Shown: positions 49,330 through 58,115, counted from the stretch's first letter. The stretch: 64,000 bases of DNA from Bacillus fungorum (GCF_002746455.1 NZ_NWUW01000006.1:1-64000); one strand, 5' to 3'. Notes: generated by a model not told the origin, from the letters alone. Numbers and translations are program-made.

Positions 49330-49369
49330 AAAAGAAAGACGAGATCCTATAGGATTTCGTCTTTCTTCT
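49330..49369. terminator. Bidirectional terminator
   Basis: Stem AAAGAAAGACGA-ATCC/GGAT-TCGTCTTTCTT around TATA. Confidence 0.9.
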
Positions 49370-49781
49370 GTTGGAGATATTTCAAAATTCCATCTGGATA
49401 TAGTGCTTTCTCTTTTTGAATGAATGCTGTAACGGGAATCCATTTCGCATACGATACTGTTTGCTCATCTTGTATATTCATTATTTCCATTTCATATAGT
49501 GATGTGTCTAATAGGCGTAAAGAATATAGCTGAATGATTTCATGACCAATTTCCTCATATAGCTGAAAGATGTTTTCTAAGCAGCCTAAATAATTGGTGA
49601 TTTCCACTTCTGTATGAAGCTCTTCTTTAAATTCACGAATAACGGTATCTGCTGATTTTTCACCAAGTTCAATTGAACCACCAAGAGGTCGGTAATAGGT
49701 TTCGTTATCTGTATGATATTCTTGTACGAGAAGTCGATTGTGATGTATAGTAATGCCAAAAGCTTTTGCTCGTGGATACAT
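49347..49781 (-). CDS. NUDIX hydrolase
   Basis: A 144-residue nucleoside-diphosphate-X hydrolase. The Nudix box is GGSIELGEKSADTVIREFKEEL, with the catalytic REFKEEL helix. The N-terminal strand AFGITIHHNRLLVQEYHTD and the RPLGGS turn are as expected. Substrate unknown. Confidence 0.9.
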   Translation of the reverse strand: MYPRAKAFGITIHHNRLLVQEYHTDNETYYRPLGGSIELGEKSADTVIREFKEELHTEVEITNYLGCLENIFQLYEEIGHEIIQLYSLRLLDTSLYEMEIMNIQDEQTVSYAKWIPVTAFIQKEKALYPDGILKYLQQKKDEIL

Positions 49782-49948
49782 ATGTATAATCGCTCCTTAT
49801 ATATTTTGTATAAGGATGATTATAATGTAGCTAAGTAGAAATTGGTAACATGTATTCGGATATATGCTATAAATAAGGAACATACAATGTACAAGCATAT
49901 TTGCAAATATGTTACAATAGAAAAAAATCGAACGAGGTGGTTGTTACG

Positions 49949-50782
49949 ATGCGATCGAAGCGAGAACAAGCCATTTTAGACAATATAAAAGAATGGGAAT
50001 TGCAATTAGTTGAGCAAGAAGCGACTGATTTTCAAAAAATGTTTGATAAATGGGTACATACTACAATTGCGAAATTACCTGAGAAAAAACGAAAAGACTT
50101 CTTTACGAAAGCAGATGGATGGCTCTTTCATTTGCATGCATTGATTCAAAGTTCACAAACACAGTTAGATGCGCGTAATCGTATTTTAGGAACGTCGAGA
50201 TTATTTGATGAATCGATTGAGCAGCTGGAAGATTTGAAAGCATTATCGATTGATCAATTAACATACATAGCAGAGCAGCAAACAGCACGCCATCGCTTAT
50301 ATTCATTCGTACAAGGCGGAGCAACGGGTGCTGGAGGTTTATTATTATTAACGGCTGATTTTCCAGCTATGATCGCGTTAAATGTGAAGGCTGTCCAACT
50401 TATTGCAACCTCATTTGGACATGATGTGAATAAGCCTTATGAAATGATGCTTGCGTTAAAGGTGTTTCATGCGTCATTACTACCAGGAAGACTTCAGCAA
50501 TACGCATGGTACAATTTATTGCAAGAGCTAGAGCAAGAAGATTCCTTCTTCTATGAAGGAGACGAAGCGGTGTTACAACCAGCTTCTACTGAGATTGTGT
50601 TAAAACAAATTTTGAAAACATTTTCGATTTATGCTCTTCGTCGTAAATTATTCCAAGGTATTCCGGTAATTGGAATGGCAATCGGATCTACAGTGAATTA
50701 TCGTTTAACAAGAAACGTTACTGAATTTGCAAATAGATTTTATCAAGTACGCCATATAGTCGAGAAGGAAAAAAGAGCATAA
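49949..50782 (+). CDS. EcsC family protein
   Basis: A 277-residue protein with the EcsC pattern: WVHTTIAKLPEKKRKDFFTKADGWLFHLHALIQSS, LYSFVQGGATGAGGLLLLTADFPAMIALNVKAVQLIATSFG and LFQGIPVIGMAIGSTVNYRLTRNVTEFANRFYQVR. It probably associates with the membrane through the Gly/Ala-rich helix. Role unknown. The ATG at 49949 follows GAGGTGG. Confidence 0.85.
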   Translation: MRSKREQAILDNIKEWELQLVEQEATDFQKMFDKWVHTTIAKLPEKKRKDFFTKADGWLFHLHALIQSSQTQLDARNRILGTSRLFDESIEQLEDLKALSIDQLTYIAEQQTARHRLYSFVQGGATGAGGLLLLTADFPAMIALNVKAVQLIATSFGHDVNKPYEMMLALKVFHASLLPGRLQQYAWYNLLQELEQEDSFFYEGDEAVLQPASTEIVLKQILKTFSIYALRRKLFQGIPVIGMAIGSTVNYRLTRNVTEFANRFYQVRHIVEKEKRA

Positions 50783-50817
50783 AAAAAGCGAGAGGCCGAG
50801 GCCTTTCGCTTTTTTAA
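50781..50817. terminator. Bidirectional terminator
   Basis: Stem AAAAAAGCGA-AGGCC/GGCCT-TCGCTTTTTT around GA. Confidence 0.92.
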
Positions 50818-51467
50818 TTTGTTGCATGTTTTTTTGGCATTGGAACAGATACTGGTTGCTTTTCTGCTGTTTTTGGATAATAAATTAAATCCAATGTTTT
50901 TGCCTGTACGGCAATCGAAAGAATAGTGAAAGCAATTTCTGTCCAATTTAAATAATATAATGAAAGCGCAAGAACAATCGCGTCAAAGACGAAGAAAATT
51001 TGCCCAATTGTAAAACGTGTTTTTTTACTTAATACAATTGTTAAAATATCGTCTCCACCGGTTGCACCGCCAAATCGCAATATAAAACCGAGTCCAATAC
51101 CAGCTAACGCACCGCCAACTACTGCAGCTATAAATAAATTGTTTGATAAATCGACCGTAAATGGAGAATAATTTTCCATAAGAGAATAAAATACTCCGAA
51201 TGAAATTGAACCTAAGAATGAATAGCCAACCATTTTTCTACCTAAAAATGAAGCACACAGTAAAATAATTGGGATATCCATAATTACAGTTGAAATAGAT
51301 GGTGAAATATCATAAAAATTTTGGATGAATAGTGCGATACCTACAAAGCCACCTTCTGTTAAGTGGTTTTGGAAGTGAATATGATATAGCGCTGCTGCTA
51401 AAATAAATGAACCGATTAAAACCATAAAAACTTCTTTAATAATTTGTCGACTTTGGATGTTCCTCAT
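50814..51467 (-). CDS. YitT-family membrane protein
   Basis: A 217-residue integral membrane protein with about six hydrophobic segments and the YitT hallmarks: LIGSFILAAALYHIHFQNHLTEGGFVGIALF and IAAVVGGALAGIGLGFILRFGGATGGDDILTIVLSKKT. It lacks the long C-terminal DUF2179 domain of many YitT proteins. Function unknown. The RBS GAAGGAATAACG lies just after the last hairpin of an unusual leader (51468-51935), so its translation is probably controlled. Confidence 0.85.
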   Translation of the reverse strand: MRNIQSRQIIKEVFMVLIGSFILAAALYHIHFQNHLTEGGFVGIALFIQNFYDISPSISTVIMDIPIILLCASFLGRKMVGYSFLGSISFGVFYSLMENYSPFTVDLSNNLFIAAVVGGALAGIGLGFILRFGGATGGDDILTIVLSKKTRFTIGQIFFVFDAIVLALSLYYLNWTEIAFTILSIAVQAKTLDLIYYPKTAEKQPVSVPMPKKHATN

Positions 51468-51568
51468 CGTTATTCCTTCTTTCCGTAGTTAGTAGTCCTT
51501 TTTGTGTTGTAAACTAACTACGAGCTCACATGTAGCTTTCAGTTAGTTTACGAAAAAAACTAACTACG

Positions 51569-51610
51569 CTATATGTCGCTGAAGAAATAACGAATAATCC
51601 TCTCGTCCAT
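51569..51610 (-). CDS. Leader peptide 3 (13 residues)
   Basis: MDERIIRYFFSDI, with TAGGGAGA upstream. The stop TAG leads into hairpin H4 (TAGCGTAGTTAG). A further 9-codon frame (MKNPTPRFV, 51652-51681) overlaps the arm of H3 but has a poor RBS. Confidence 0.4.
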   Translation of the reverse strand: MDERIIRYFFSDI

Positions 51611-51742
51611 CAATTCTCCCTACCTTCGTTTTAGTTTAAGTCTTAAAACGACTAAACAAAACGTGGAGTAGGATTCTTCATTTAGCAATCCTGCTCTTCT
51701 TTGTTTTGTTTAGCTAGTAACAATTAAGTCCTAAACAAAACG

Positions 51743-51793
51743 CTATGTGTAAGAAGAGTCTTTTTTTTGCCAAATTATCCTTCGGGCAATCAT
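51743..51793 (-). CDS. Leader peptide 2 (16 residues)
   Basis: MIARRIIWQKKDSSYT, with GTGGGGA upstream. The stop TAG leads into hairpin H2 (TAGCGTTTTGTTTAG). Same module layout as leader peptide 1. Confidence 0.45.
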   Translation of the reverse strand: MIARRIIWQKKDSSYT

Positions 51794-51851
51794 AATTTCC
51801 CCACTCTCGTATTTTTTTCGCTAGACTAAAGTATCTAAGCTGGAAAATACG

Positions 51852-51902
51852 CTACGTGTATGATTCGTCAATACGATGCCACATGCTCCTTCGAGCGATC
51901 AT
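51852..51902 (-). CDS. Leader peptide 1 (16 residues)
   Basis: MIARRSMWHRIDESYT, with AAGGGA upstream. The stop TAG leads straight into hairpin H1 (TAGCGTATTTT). Homologous to leader peptide 2 at 9 of 16 positions and identical in length. Confidence 0.45.
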   Translation of the reverse strand: MIARRSMWHRIDESYT

Positions 51903-52098
51903 GATATCAAAATCCCTTCCTTCAAGATTTATATTATTATATCATACTTTCAAAAAATGTATGCGGATGGAAACCGACAATAAACGGAGGGAATCTACAA
52001 AAATTGTTATGTTTAAATATTTTTGTAGAAAAGCCTAAGTTATTTTGCAGAATTGGACAGTTTTTAACGGTTTGTCCAATAAGTAAGAAAAATGGGTT

Positions 52099-52197
52099 TT
52101 ATTCAGTTGTATCCTTTTCATCACTTTTATCTTTAAAAAACGCATCCCAGCTAATCACACTTAAAAAAGTTAAAGCGATAATAATGAGAGCGCGCAT
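52099..52197 (-). CDS. Small membrane protein (32 residues)
   Basis: ATG preceded by AAAGGAGGTC, an excellent RBS. The product is a hydrophobic N-terminal helix (MRALIIIALTFLSVISWDAF) followed by a charged tail (FKDKSDEKDTTE). Function unknown. Lies between the YitT leader and the gene at 52322. Confidence 0.6.
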   Translation of the reverse strand: MRALIIIALTFLSVISWDAFFKDKSDEKDTTE

Positions 52198-52321
52198 AAG
52201 CTTTAGACCTCCTTTTGTACATAGTATATGAATCATTCACTTTAGAATGTGTCATTTTTTTACAAACTTTAACTATTATGAGAATATATTAATATAGATA
52301 GATGAAGGGGAGAATGAACCT

Positions 52322-52516
52322 ATGCTAAAAGACATGTTCAAAAGAAAAGAATTAATATGCGCTTCATGTCAGAAAAAGATTCAATATGAAGAAGAGTTAG
52401 TTGCTTTTGTAAAGTTGCCGAAAGAAAGAAGTATATTAGTTGGCCCGTTTGATGTGTGTTTGGCGAAAACAGCACAAGAGATATATTGTAAATCGTGTTA
52501 CGACAAAAAAGCATGA
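52322..52516 (+). CDS. Small zinc-ribbon-like protein
   Basis: A 64-residue protein with two CxxC pairs (ICASCQKK near residue 16 and YCKSCYDKK near the end) separated by a VAFVKLPKERSILVGPF strand region. It looks like a small zinc-binding protein. Homologues are often misannotated as hydroxamate transporter components; I see no support for that. RBS AAGGGGAG. Confidence 0.7.
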   Translation: MLKDMFKRKELICASCQKKIQYEEELVAFVKLPKERSILVGPFDVCLAKTAQEIYCKSCYDKKA

Positions 52517-52547
52517 CCCAAAGTAATTAAGGGGCATGCTTTTTTCA
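52505..52547. terminator. Bidirectional terminator
   Basis: Stem AAAAAAGCATG-CCC/GGG-CATGCTTTTTT overlapping the end of the small zinc-ribbon gene. Confidence 0.85.
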
Positions 52548-52862
52548 TTGGTGAGCTTTTCCCTCGGATACATTTTGAGTGAGGCGATACCAAAGCCAAA
52601 GGTCATTAATGATGGAAGCGAGATCGGCAATTTCTGAATTTAGTTTGCAAGAAATTTCGAAGTCTTCCTCGTTATTTAAATGATGTTGCTTTGTATTAAT
52701 ATAGTGTTCCAGTTCTTTAATGCGATCAGGGATTTTCCCGCGAACTTGTTCCCATTTTAGTAAAATCGCATGCTGCATTTTTTCGGGGATATCTTCCCAG
52801 TCTTCTTGTAAATGTGGAATTTCAATTCCTAGATGTTCATCGTATAAGAAATATTTTTCCAT
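52545..52862 (-). CDS. Hypothetical protein
   Basis: A 105-residue predicted helical protein (MEKYFLYDEHLGIEIPHLQEDW start; IPEKMQHAILLKWEQVRGKIPDRIKELEHYINTK helix; LNSEIADLASIINDLWLWYRL end). No recognised family. The ATG at 52862 follows GGGGGTGAAC; longer frames lack an RBS. It is divergent from argG. Confidence 0.65.
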   Translation of the reverse strand: MEKYFLYDEHLGIEIPHLQEDWEDIPEKMQHAILLKWEQVRGKIPDRIKELEHYINTKQHHLNNEEDFEISCKLNSEIADLASIINDLWLWYRLTQNVSEGKAHQ

Positions 52863-52949
52863 AAGTTCACCCCCGTTTTCCTGCTTATATTTTACATAAA
52901 AACAGAAATAAGTTCGACGAAATTGTTTGAAAAAATTTGAAAATGACTC

Positions 52950-53013
52950 TTGATACATTTTGTAAAAGGTGTTAAAGTTTGAATTATTATAAAAGAAAAT
53001 GAATATTTATTCT
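52950..53013 (+). promoter_or_regulatory. argGH promoter with ARG boxes
   Basis: TTGATA (52950-52955) and TAAAGT (52973-52978) with a 17-bp spacer. An ARG-box-like AATGAATATTTATTCT is at 52998-53013 and a weaker TTGAATTATTATAA overlaps 52979-52993. ArgR/AhrC repression at the start site is the likely control. Confidence 0.65.
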
Positions 53014-53028
53014 TTAGGGGGATGCAAA

Positions 53029-54234
53029 ATGGAGAAGAAAAAAGTTGTGTTAGCATATTCCGGAGGCCTTGATACTTCCGTTGCAATTAAATGGTTACAA
53101 GAGAAGAATTATGATATTATCGCGCTTTGTTTAGACTTAGGGGAAGGTAAAGACTTAGCGTTTGTAAAAGAAAAGGCACTTTCAGTAGGTGCAATTAAAT
53201 CATATATGATTGATGTTCAAGAAGAATTTGCGAATGAATATGCATTGATGGCGATGCAAGCGCACACGTTATATGAAGGGAAATACCCTCTCGTTTCGGC
53301 GTTATCACGTCCACTTATCGCAAAGAAATTAGTAGAAATTGCAGAACAAGAAGGAGCGACTGCAGTTGCACACGGATGTACAGGGAAAGGGAATGATCAA
53401 GTTCGTTTTGAAGTTTCTATTCAAGCATTAAATCCTTACTTAGAAGTAATTGCGCCTGTACGTGAATGGAAATGGTCACGTGAAGAAGAAATTGCATATG
53501 CAAAAGAAAACAATGTACCAATTCCGATTCATTTAGATAGCCCATTTTCAATTGATCAAAACTTATGGGGACGCAGCAACGAATGCGGAATTTTAGAAGA
53601 TCCATGGGCAGCACCGCCAGAAGATGCATATGAGATGACATTGGCATTAGAAGATACACCGAATAAACCAGAGTTTGTAGAAATTGGCTTTGAAGCAGGC
53701 GTACCGACTACTTTAAATGGCACTGCATATCCACTTTCAGAATTAATTAAAACGTTAAATGCACTTGCTGGAAAACATGGCGTTGGACGTATCGATCACG
53801 TAGAAAATCGTCTTGTCGGTATTAAATCGCGTGAAGTATATGAATGCCCAGCAGCAATGACATTAATTACGGCGCACAAGGAACTTGAAGATTTAACACT
53901 TGTAAAAGAAGTAGCGCATTTTAAACCGATGATTGAGCAAAAAATAACAGAGCTTATTTATAACGGTTTATGGTTCTCCCCTTTAAAACAAGCGCTGAAT
54001 GCTTTCTTACAAGAAACGCAAAAGAATGTAACAGGTACAGTGCGTGTGAAATTATTTAAAGGCCATGCGATTGTAGAAGGACGTAAATCTGAGTACTCTT
54101 TATACGATGAAAAACTAGCAACATATACTGTCCAGGACGAATTTAATCATGATGCTGCAGTTGGATTCATTTCATTATTTGGTTTACCGACGAAAGTATA
54201 CAGCCAAGTGAATCAAAAGAAGGTGGAAGCGTGA
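53029..54234 (+). CDS. argG: Argininosuccinate synthase
   Basis: Joins citrulline and aspartate using ATP in arginine synthesis. 401 residues. PP-loop [18 protein letters not shown] at the N-terminus, [38 protein letters not shown] and the C-terminal arm VVYSxxQ-like VYSQVNQKK. The ATG at 53029 follows AGGGGG. It overlaps argH by 4 bp, so the two are coupled. Confidence 0.97.
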   Translation: MEKKKVVLAYSGGLDTSVAIKWLQEKNYDIIALCLDLGEGKDLAFVKEKALSVGAIKSYMIDVQEEFANEYALMAMQAHTLYEGKYPLVSALSRPLIAKKLVEIAEQEGATAVAHGCTGKGNDQVRFEVSIQALNPYLEVIAPVREWKWSREEEIAYAKENNVPIPIHLDSPFSIDQNLWGRSNECGILEDPWAAPPEDAYEMTLALEDTPNKPEFVEIGFEAGVPTTLNGTAYPLSELIKTLNALAGKHGVGRIDHVENRLVGIKSREVYECPAAMTLITAHKELEDLTLVKEVAHFKPMIEQKITELIYNGLWFSPLKQALNAFLQETQKNVTGTVRVKLFKGHAIVEGRKSEYSLYDEKLATYTVQDEFNHDAAVGFISLFGLPTKVYSQVNQKKVEA

Positions 54235-55622
54235 GCAAACTTTGGGGCGGACGTTTTACAGAAGAAGCGGAAGCATGGGTTGAAGAGTTCGGAGCATCCA
54301 TCTCCTTTGATCAACAATTAGTAAACCAAGATATAAATGGGAGTATTGCGCACGTAACGATGCTAGCAAAGCAAGGTATCGTTACAAAAGAAGAAGCAGA
54401 GAAAATAAAGATAGGTCTTCAATATTTATTAGAAGAAGCGAAACAAAATAAATTGCATTTTTCCGTTGAAGCTGAAGACATTCATTTGAATATTGAAAAG
54501 ATGTTAATTGAAAAAATTGGTGAAGTAGGAGGGAAACTTCATACAGGCCGAAGCCGTAATGATCAAGTGGCGACTGATATGCACTTATATTTAAAAGAAA
54601 AAGTAGAACATATTATTAAAGCTACAAAACAATTGCAAACTGTTCTTGTTCATCAAGCGGAAAATAATATTGAAACGATTATGCCTGGCTATACGCATTT
54701 GCAGCGTGCCCAGCCAATTTCATTTGCTCATCATATTCTCGCTTATTTTTGGATGTTAGAGCGTGATGTGAATCGTTATGAAGATTCGTTAAAGCGTATT
54801 AACATGTCGCCATTAGGAGCAGGAGCGTTAGCTGGGACAACATTCCCGATTGACCGAGAATATAGTGCGGAGCTTCTTGGATTTAATGGAATCTATGAAA
54901 ATAGTTTAGATGCGGTAAGCGATCGTGATTTCATACTGGAGTTCCTAAGTAACTCATCTATGCTCATGATGCATTTATCACGCTTTTGCGAAGAACTTAT
55001 TTTATGGAGTAGCCAAGAGTTTCAATTTATTGAAATGAGCGATCAATACGCAACGGGAAGCAGCATTATGCCGCAAAAGAAAAATCCAGATATGGCGGAA
55101 CTTATCCGTGGTAAAACAGGCAGAGTATACGGTAATTTATTTAGTTTACTTACAGTAATGAAAGGATTACCGCTCGCTTACAATAAAGACTTGCAAGAAG
55201 ATAAAGAAGGAATGTTTGATACAGTAAAAACAGTAGAAGGATGCCTTCATATTATGGCAGGTATGTTAGAGACGATGACTGTTAACAAAGAAAAGATGGG
55301 GCAAGCTGTAACGCAAGATTTCTCTAACGCAACAGAAATTGCCGACTACTTAGCAAGTAAAGGACTACCATTCCGTCAAGCTCATGAAATTGTTGGGAAG
55401 CTAGTGCTACACTGCACACAAAAAGGAATTTATTTAGTAGATGTACCACTTGAAACGTATAAAGAAATGAGCTTGTTATTTGAAGAAGATTTGTATGAAG
55501 TTCTTTCACCATATGCAGCTGTAAAGCGCCGTAACAGTGCTGGCGGGACAGGATTTGAGCAAATTGAAAAGGCTTTGGTGAAGGCGAAAGGATTGGTTGG
55601 AGAGTTTGTAGGGATTAAATGA
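54231..55622 (+). CDS. argH: Argininosuccinate lyase
   Basis: Splits argininosuccinate to arginine and fumarate. 463 residues of the fumarase/aspartase superfamily: [24 protein letters not shown] start, [35 protein letters not shown] and the signature [12 protein letters not shown] with the catalytic Ser loop. Starts at GTG inside the argG stop (GTGA), with AAGGTGG upstream. Confidence 0.97.
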   Translation: MSKLWGGRFTEEAEAWVEEFGASISFDQQLVNQDINGSIAHVTMLAKQGIVTKEEAEKIKIGLQYLLEEAKQNKLHFSVEAEDIHLNIEKMLIEKIGEVGGKLHTGRSRNDQVATDMHLYLKEKVEHIIKATKQLQTVLVHQAENNIETIMPGYTHLQRAQPISFAHHILAYFWMLERDVNRYEDSLKRINMSPLGAGALAGTTFPIDREYSAELLGFNGIYENSLDAVSDRDFILEFLSNSSMLMMHLSRFCEELILWSSQEFQFIEMSDQYATGSSIMPQKKNPDMAELIRGKTGRVYGNLFSLLTVMKGLPLAYNKDLQEDKEGMFDTVKTVEGCLHIMAGMLETMTVNKEKMGQAVTQDFSNATEIADYLASKGLPFRQAHEIVGKLVLHCTQKGIYLVDVPLETYKEMSLLFEEDLYEVLSPYAAVKRRNSAGGTGFEQIEKALVKAKGLVGEFVGIK

Positions 55623-55631
55623 TGCATGATA

Positions 55632-55673
55632 AAGAAGGTAAGGTGCTTTTTTAAAAAGTACCTTACCTTTTTG
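55632..55673. terminator. Terminator after argH
   Basis: Stem AAGGTAAGGTGCTTTT with AAAAGTACCTTACCTT and a T run; one G-U pair. Confidence 0.9.
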
Positions 55674-55676
55674 TAT

Positions 55677-56243
55677 TTAGATTTTTAGGGGAGTATCTAT
55701 CATTTCATAATTATTTTTCATAATCATAAAATGATGTTTCTCATGTATCGCTAATAGTTGAATAGATTGAATCAGGTTAGGATAGTGAGCAATTGGGTCT
55801 AAAAATACGATATGTCCTGCAATATTTTCTTCTATATTTTGAACTAGCTTTTTTATTTCATCTGTTTCACGTGCAAGTAATTCTTCTAATTCAGTTACAT
55901 TCATAGAGTGATAGACTTTTTTTGAAGGGATTAAAATCCAAGGTGCTTTCATTCCTTTACCATGCTTTTCTTTATATTCAGCATAAATGTCATGTATGTC
56001 AGTTGCAAATGTGGCATTTTTTCTTAGCTTTGCATAAGGGAAAAGAGTGAGAGAGACTTTAATTGCTACTTTGAGCATCCTTGCAATTAAATATAAGTGA
56101 TAAAAGTGTTCACCAATAGACCATTTTTTGTCCTCTTTCCTATACCATAGTTGTTCTTGTGATAGTGAATGGAGATGAGGAAGGAACTCGTTCCTTTGTA
56201 CATGTAATGTTTGAAAATGTTTTGAGATATTTTGGGATTTCAT
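55677..56243 (-). CDS. DinB-family protein
   Basis: A 188-residue four-helix-bundle protein of the DinB/YfiT-like superfamily. Possible metal-binding His residues: SIGEHFYHLYL near residue 45 and LLAIHEKHHFMIM near residue 165. Such proteins are often thiol transferases or metal-dependent hydrolases; the activity here is unknown. Confidence 0.8.
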   Translation of the reverse strand: MKSQNISKHFQTLHVQRNEFLPHLHSLSQEQLWYRKEDKKWSIGEHFYHLYLIARMLKVAIKVSLTLFPYAKLRKNATFATDIHDIYAEYKEKHGKGMKAPWILIPSKKVYHSMNVTELEELLARETDEIKKLVQNIEENIAGHIVFLDPIAHYPNLIQSIQLLAIHEKHHFMIMKNNYEMIDTPLKI

Positions 56244-56299
56244 ATTTTCGTATCCTTCATACTTTTTTCCTAATTATAATATTTTTTGTGTGAATGTAA

Positions 56300-56331
56300 G
56301 TAAGCCTAGAGCAATCTGTTCTAGGCTTACA
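56300..56331 (-). terminator. Inverted repeat downstream of the 59-aa gene
   Basis: Perfect 11-bp arms GTAAGCCTAGA/TCTAGGCTTAC with a short loop but no strong T run on either strand; may be a weak terminator. Confidence 0.45.
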
Positions 56332-56340
56332 ATGTATCGA

Positions 56341-56520
56341 TTAATCATATTTATGTCGATCTTCCGTAATTCGAATATACTCAATATCCATCAAATCTCT
56401 AAGCAATGCGCCGTTACTTAGTTCCACACCGTGTTTCTCTTTAAAATGTGTACGAATTGTATCTAACATTTCGATTTCTTTCCCATTCACATCTAAAATA
56501 ATGCGTTCAGAATCATCCAT
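56341..56520 (-). CDS. Hypothetical 59-residue protein
   Basis: MDDSERIILDVNGKEIEMLD start, then a helical FKEKHGVELSNGALLRDLMDIEYIRI. The ATG at 56520 has AGGAGGAT upstream. No family recognised; composition is of a small soluble regulator or adaptor. Confidence 0.65.
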   Translation of the reverse strand: MDDSERIILDVNGKEIEMLDTIRTHFKEKHGVELSNGALLRDLMDIEYIRITEDRHKYD

Positions 56521-56615
56521 GTTGCATCCTCCTTTTTTAAACATATATATTTTGTCCGTCTATTCCTAAAAAATGTATGTTAATGTAATGTTAGGAAATA
56601 AGAAAGGGATGGAAA

Positions 56616-57311
56616 ATGAGACGTATTTATTTTATAGGGTTAATTTTGTACACGTTAATTGTATTACACGTTGCATTCCCAAATATCTTTTCATTTGAGG
56701 ATGTAGAAACAGTACACATCGGGATATTTATCTTTATTCTATTTATAGTAGACTGCTGTATTTCGATATGGCTTTCGAAAAGAAAACATGTACAAGATAA
56801 AAAAGAAATGGAACGAAAAAAGAGAAAACGTTCATTTTGGATGATGACGTACTGTTTGTCTTTAGTGCTTACTGCTGCTTTTTTTAGTGAACATATTCCA
56901 TTAGAAAGATTAAATATTGGATTTGGAGCATTCGTATTTGCATACTATTTTTTCATGCACTTTCTTCCTTATATGAAAGAAAAGCGAGGAGAAGAGGAAA
57001 ATCCGCTTGTAGAAGAAGCGAGAGAACAAGAGCATAAGAGAATAGAAGAAGACATAAAGAAACTCGGAGAACAAAAATGGTATTTGAAATCAAAAATTAT
57101 ATATGTTCTTTGCTTCATTACGCCGCCAATTGGTTATTTGTATGTATTCTTCCTTCGTAAAAAAATGACAGAAGATGCAAGGCAAGCGTACTTAACGGTT
57201 GCGACGATTATGATGGCATTCTGGTCTTTGAAGTTTCTTCCGCCTTATGTATTTGCGGTTGTCATTGTTGTGCTAGTTTGTCTTGTATTTATAGTGAAGT
57301 ATGTGAAATAA
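56616..57311 (+). CDS. Membrane protein, unknown
   Basis: A 231-residue protein with about six to seven transmembrane segments (3-21, 35-52, 71-88, 101-118, 160-180, 190-230) and a charged cytoplasmic loop (KEKRGEEENPLVEEAREQEHKRIEEDIKKLGEQ). No family recognised. RBS AAAGGG. Confidence 0.65.
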   Translation: MRRIYFIGLILYTLIVLHVAFPNIFSFEDVETVHIGIFIFILFIVDCCISIWLSKRKHVQDKKEMERKKRKRSFWMMTYCLSLVLTAAFFSEHIPLERLNIGFGAFVFAYYFFMHFLPYMKEKRGEEENPLVEEAREQEHKRIEEDIKKLGEQKWYLKSKIIYVLCFITPPIGYLYVFFLRKKMTEDARQAYLTVATIMMAFWSLKFLPPYVFAVVIVVLVCLVFIVKYVK

Positions 57312-57387
57312 ATTGTAGTTATATAGACTACAGATATATAATTATAATAATTTTATATTATAATATTAAGAAAGAAGAGGATGCGGT

Positions 57388-58059
57388 ATGAGTTTAATTA
57401 AATTAGTAACTAGAGCGACGGCTAAAGTTGCGGCTGAAGTAGTGGGCGGTGCGATAGAAGTAGTAGGAGAAGTTACGAACAGTAATTTCATAAAGGATGT
57501 TGGAAAAGGGGTTAATAAAGCTACGATTAAAACTGGGGAAATCGTTGGGAATCTTGCTGATGGGACGTATGATGCTATAGGTGGCCTCATTACAGATGAT
57601 AAACAGCAAGCGAAACGAGGATATAAAGAAATATTTGGAACGGTTCAAGATACGGCAACGACAATTGGAAAAGGTATTGTACATGTTTCAGAAAAGGGCG
57701 TTGAAACTGTACAAGCGATAAGAGAAGGAGATACTGATAAAGCAATAGAAGCAGGAAAAGAATTAGCAAAGGTTGCAGCTGTAGGCGTCTTCTCAGTAGG
57801 AGTTATTGATATAATTGATGGTGTGGATGGAATCGCCGACGGAGTAGAAGGCGATAGTGTAGCACAAGCATCAGCTCCAGAAGCAATGGATGTAGAATAT
57901 ACAGCGGAGGAAAACCCGAATACTCATCATGTAACACCCCATGAAAGAGTTTTACCTGATGGAAGAACAATATGGGTAGATGGTGATGGGGATACGAGTG
58001 TAAATACACAAGGTGGCTGGGAGCAACATAATCCAGATTACAGAATTCCTAAAGTATAA
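57388..58059 (+). CDS. Protein with amphipathic N-terminal region and WVDGDGDT C-terminal motif
   Basis: A 223-residue protein. The N-terminal 150 residues are Ala/Gly/Val-rich amphipathic helices (AAEVVGGAIEVVGEVTNSNF, KGVNKATIKTGEIVGNLADGTYDAIGGLI), ending in a hydrophobic VAAVGVFSVGVIDIIDGVDGIADGVEG. The C-terminal part reads HHVTPHERVLPDGRTIWVDG then GDTSVNTQGGWEQHNPDYR, a short compact-looking module. I do not recognise the family. Such helical regions resemble surface or phage-tail-associated proteins, but nothing decides it. RBS AAGAGG. Confidence 0.6.
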   Translation: MSLIKLVTRATAKVAAEVVGGAIEVVGEVTNSNFIKDVGKGVNKATIKTGEIVGNLADGTYDAIGGLITDDKQQAKRGYKEIFGTVQDTATTIGKGIVHVSEKGVETVQAIREGDTDKAIEAGKELAKVAAVGVFSVGVIDIIDGVDGIADGVEGDSVAQASAPEAMDVEYTAEENPNTHHVTPHERVLPDGRTIWVDGDGDTSVNTQGGWEQHNPDYRIPKV

Positions 58060-58062
58060 ATG

Positions 58063-58110
58063 AAAATAGGGTGGATAAGAGAAAGTCTCTTATCTACCCT
58101 ATTTATTTTT
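58063..58110. terminator. Bidirectional terminator
   Basis: Long stem AAATAGGGT-GATAAGAGA/TCTCTTATC-ACCCTATTT around AAG. Confidence 0.9.
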
Positions 58111-58115
58111 ATGAA

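Larger units (their letters stand above)
51468..51945 (-). promoter_or_regulatory. Tandem uORF/hairpin leader upstream of the YitT-type gene
   Basis: A leader of about 460 nt on the minus strand. An extended -10 (TGATATAAT, 51944-51936) starts it. Short ORFs with RBS alternate with hairpins: H1 51808-51851 (CGTATTTT/AAAATACG), H2 51704-51740 (TTTTGTTTAG/CTAAACAAAA), H3 51627-51663, H4 51541-51565 (AGTTAGTTT/AAACTAACT), H5 51484-51522 (CGTAGTTAGT/ACTAACTACG), the last just before the YitT RBS. Arms are duplicated (CGTTTTGTTTAG twice; CGTAGTTAGTTT twice), permitting alternative pairings. No hairpin has a terminator T run, so translational attenuation is more likely than transcriptional. Confidence 0.6.

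Noticed and set aside
51484..51851. Series of hairpins in the YitT leader as transcription terminators
   Set aside because: None is followed by a T run on the minus strand, so they are more likely translational control elements.
51856..52231. Plus-strand frames over the YitT leader region
   Set aside because: No RBS, low-quality composition, and antisense to the well-supported leader and micro-protein.
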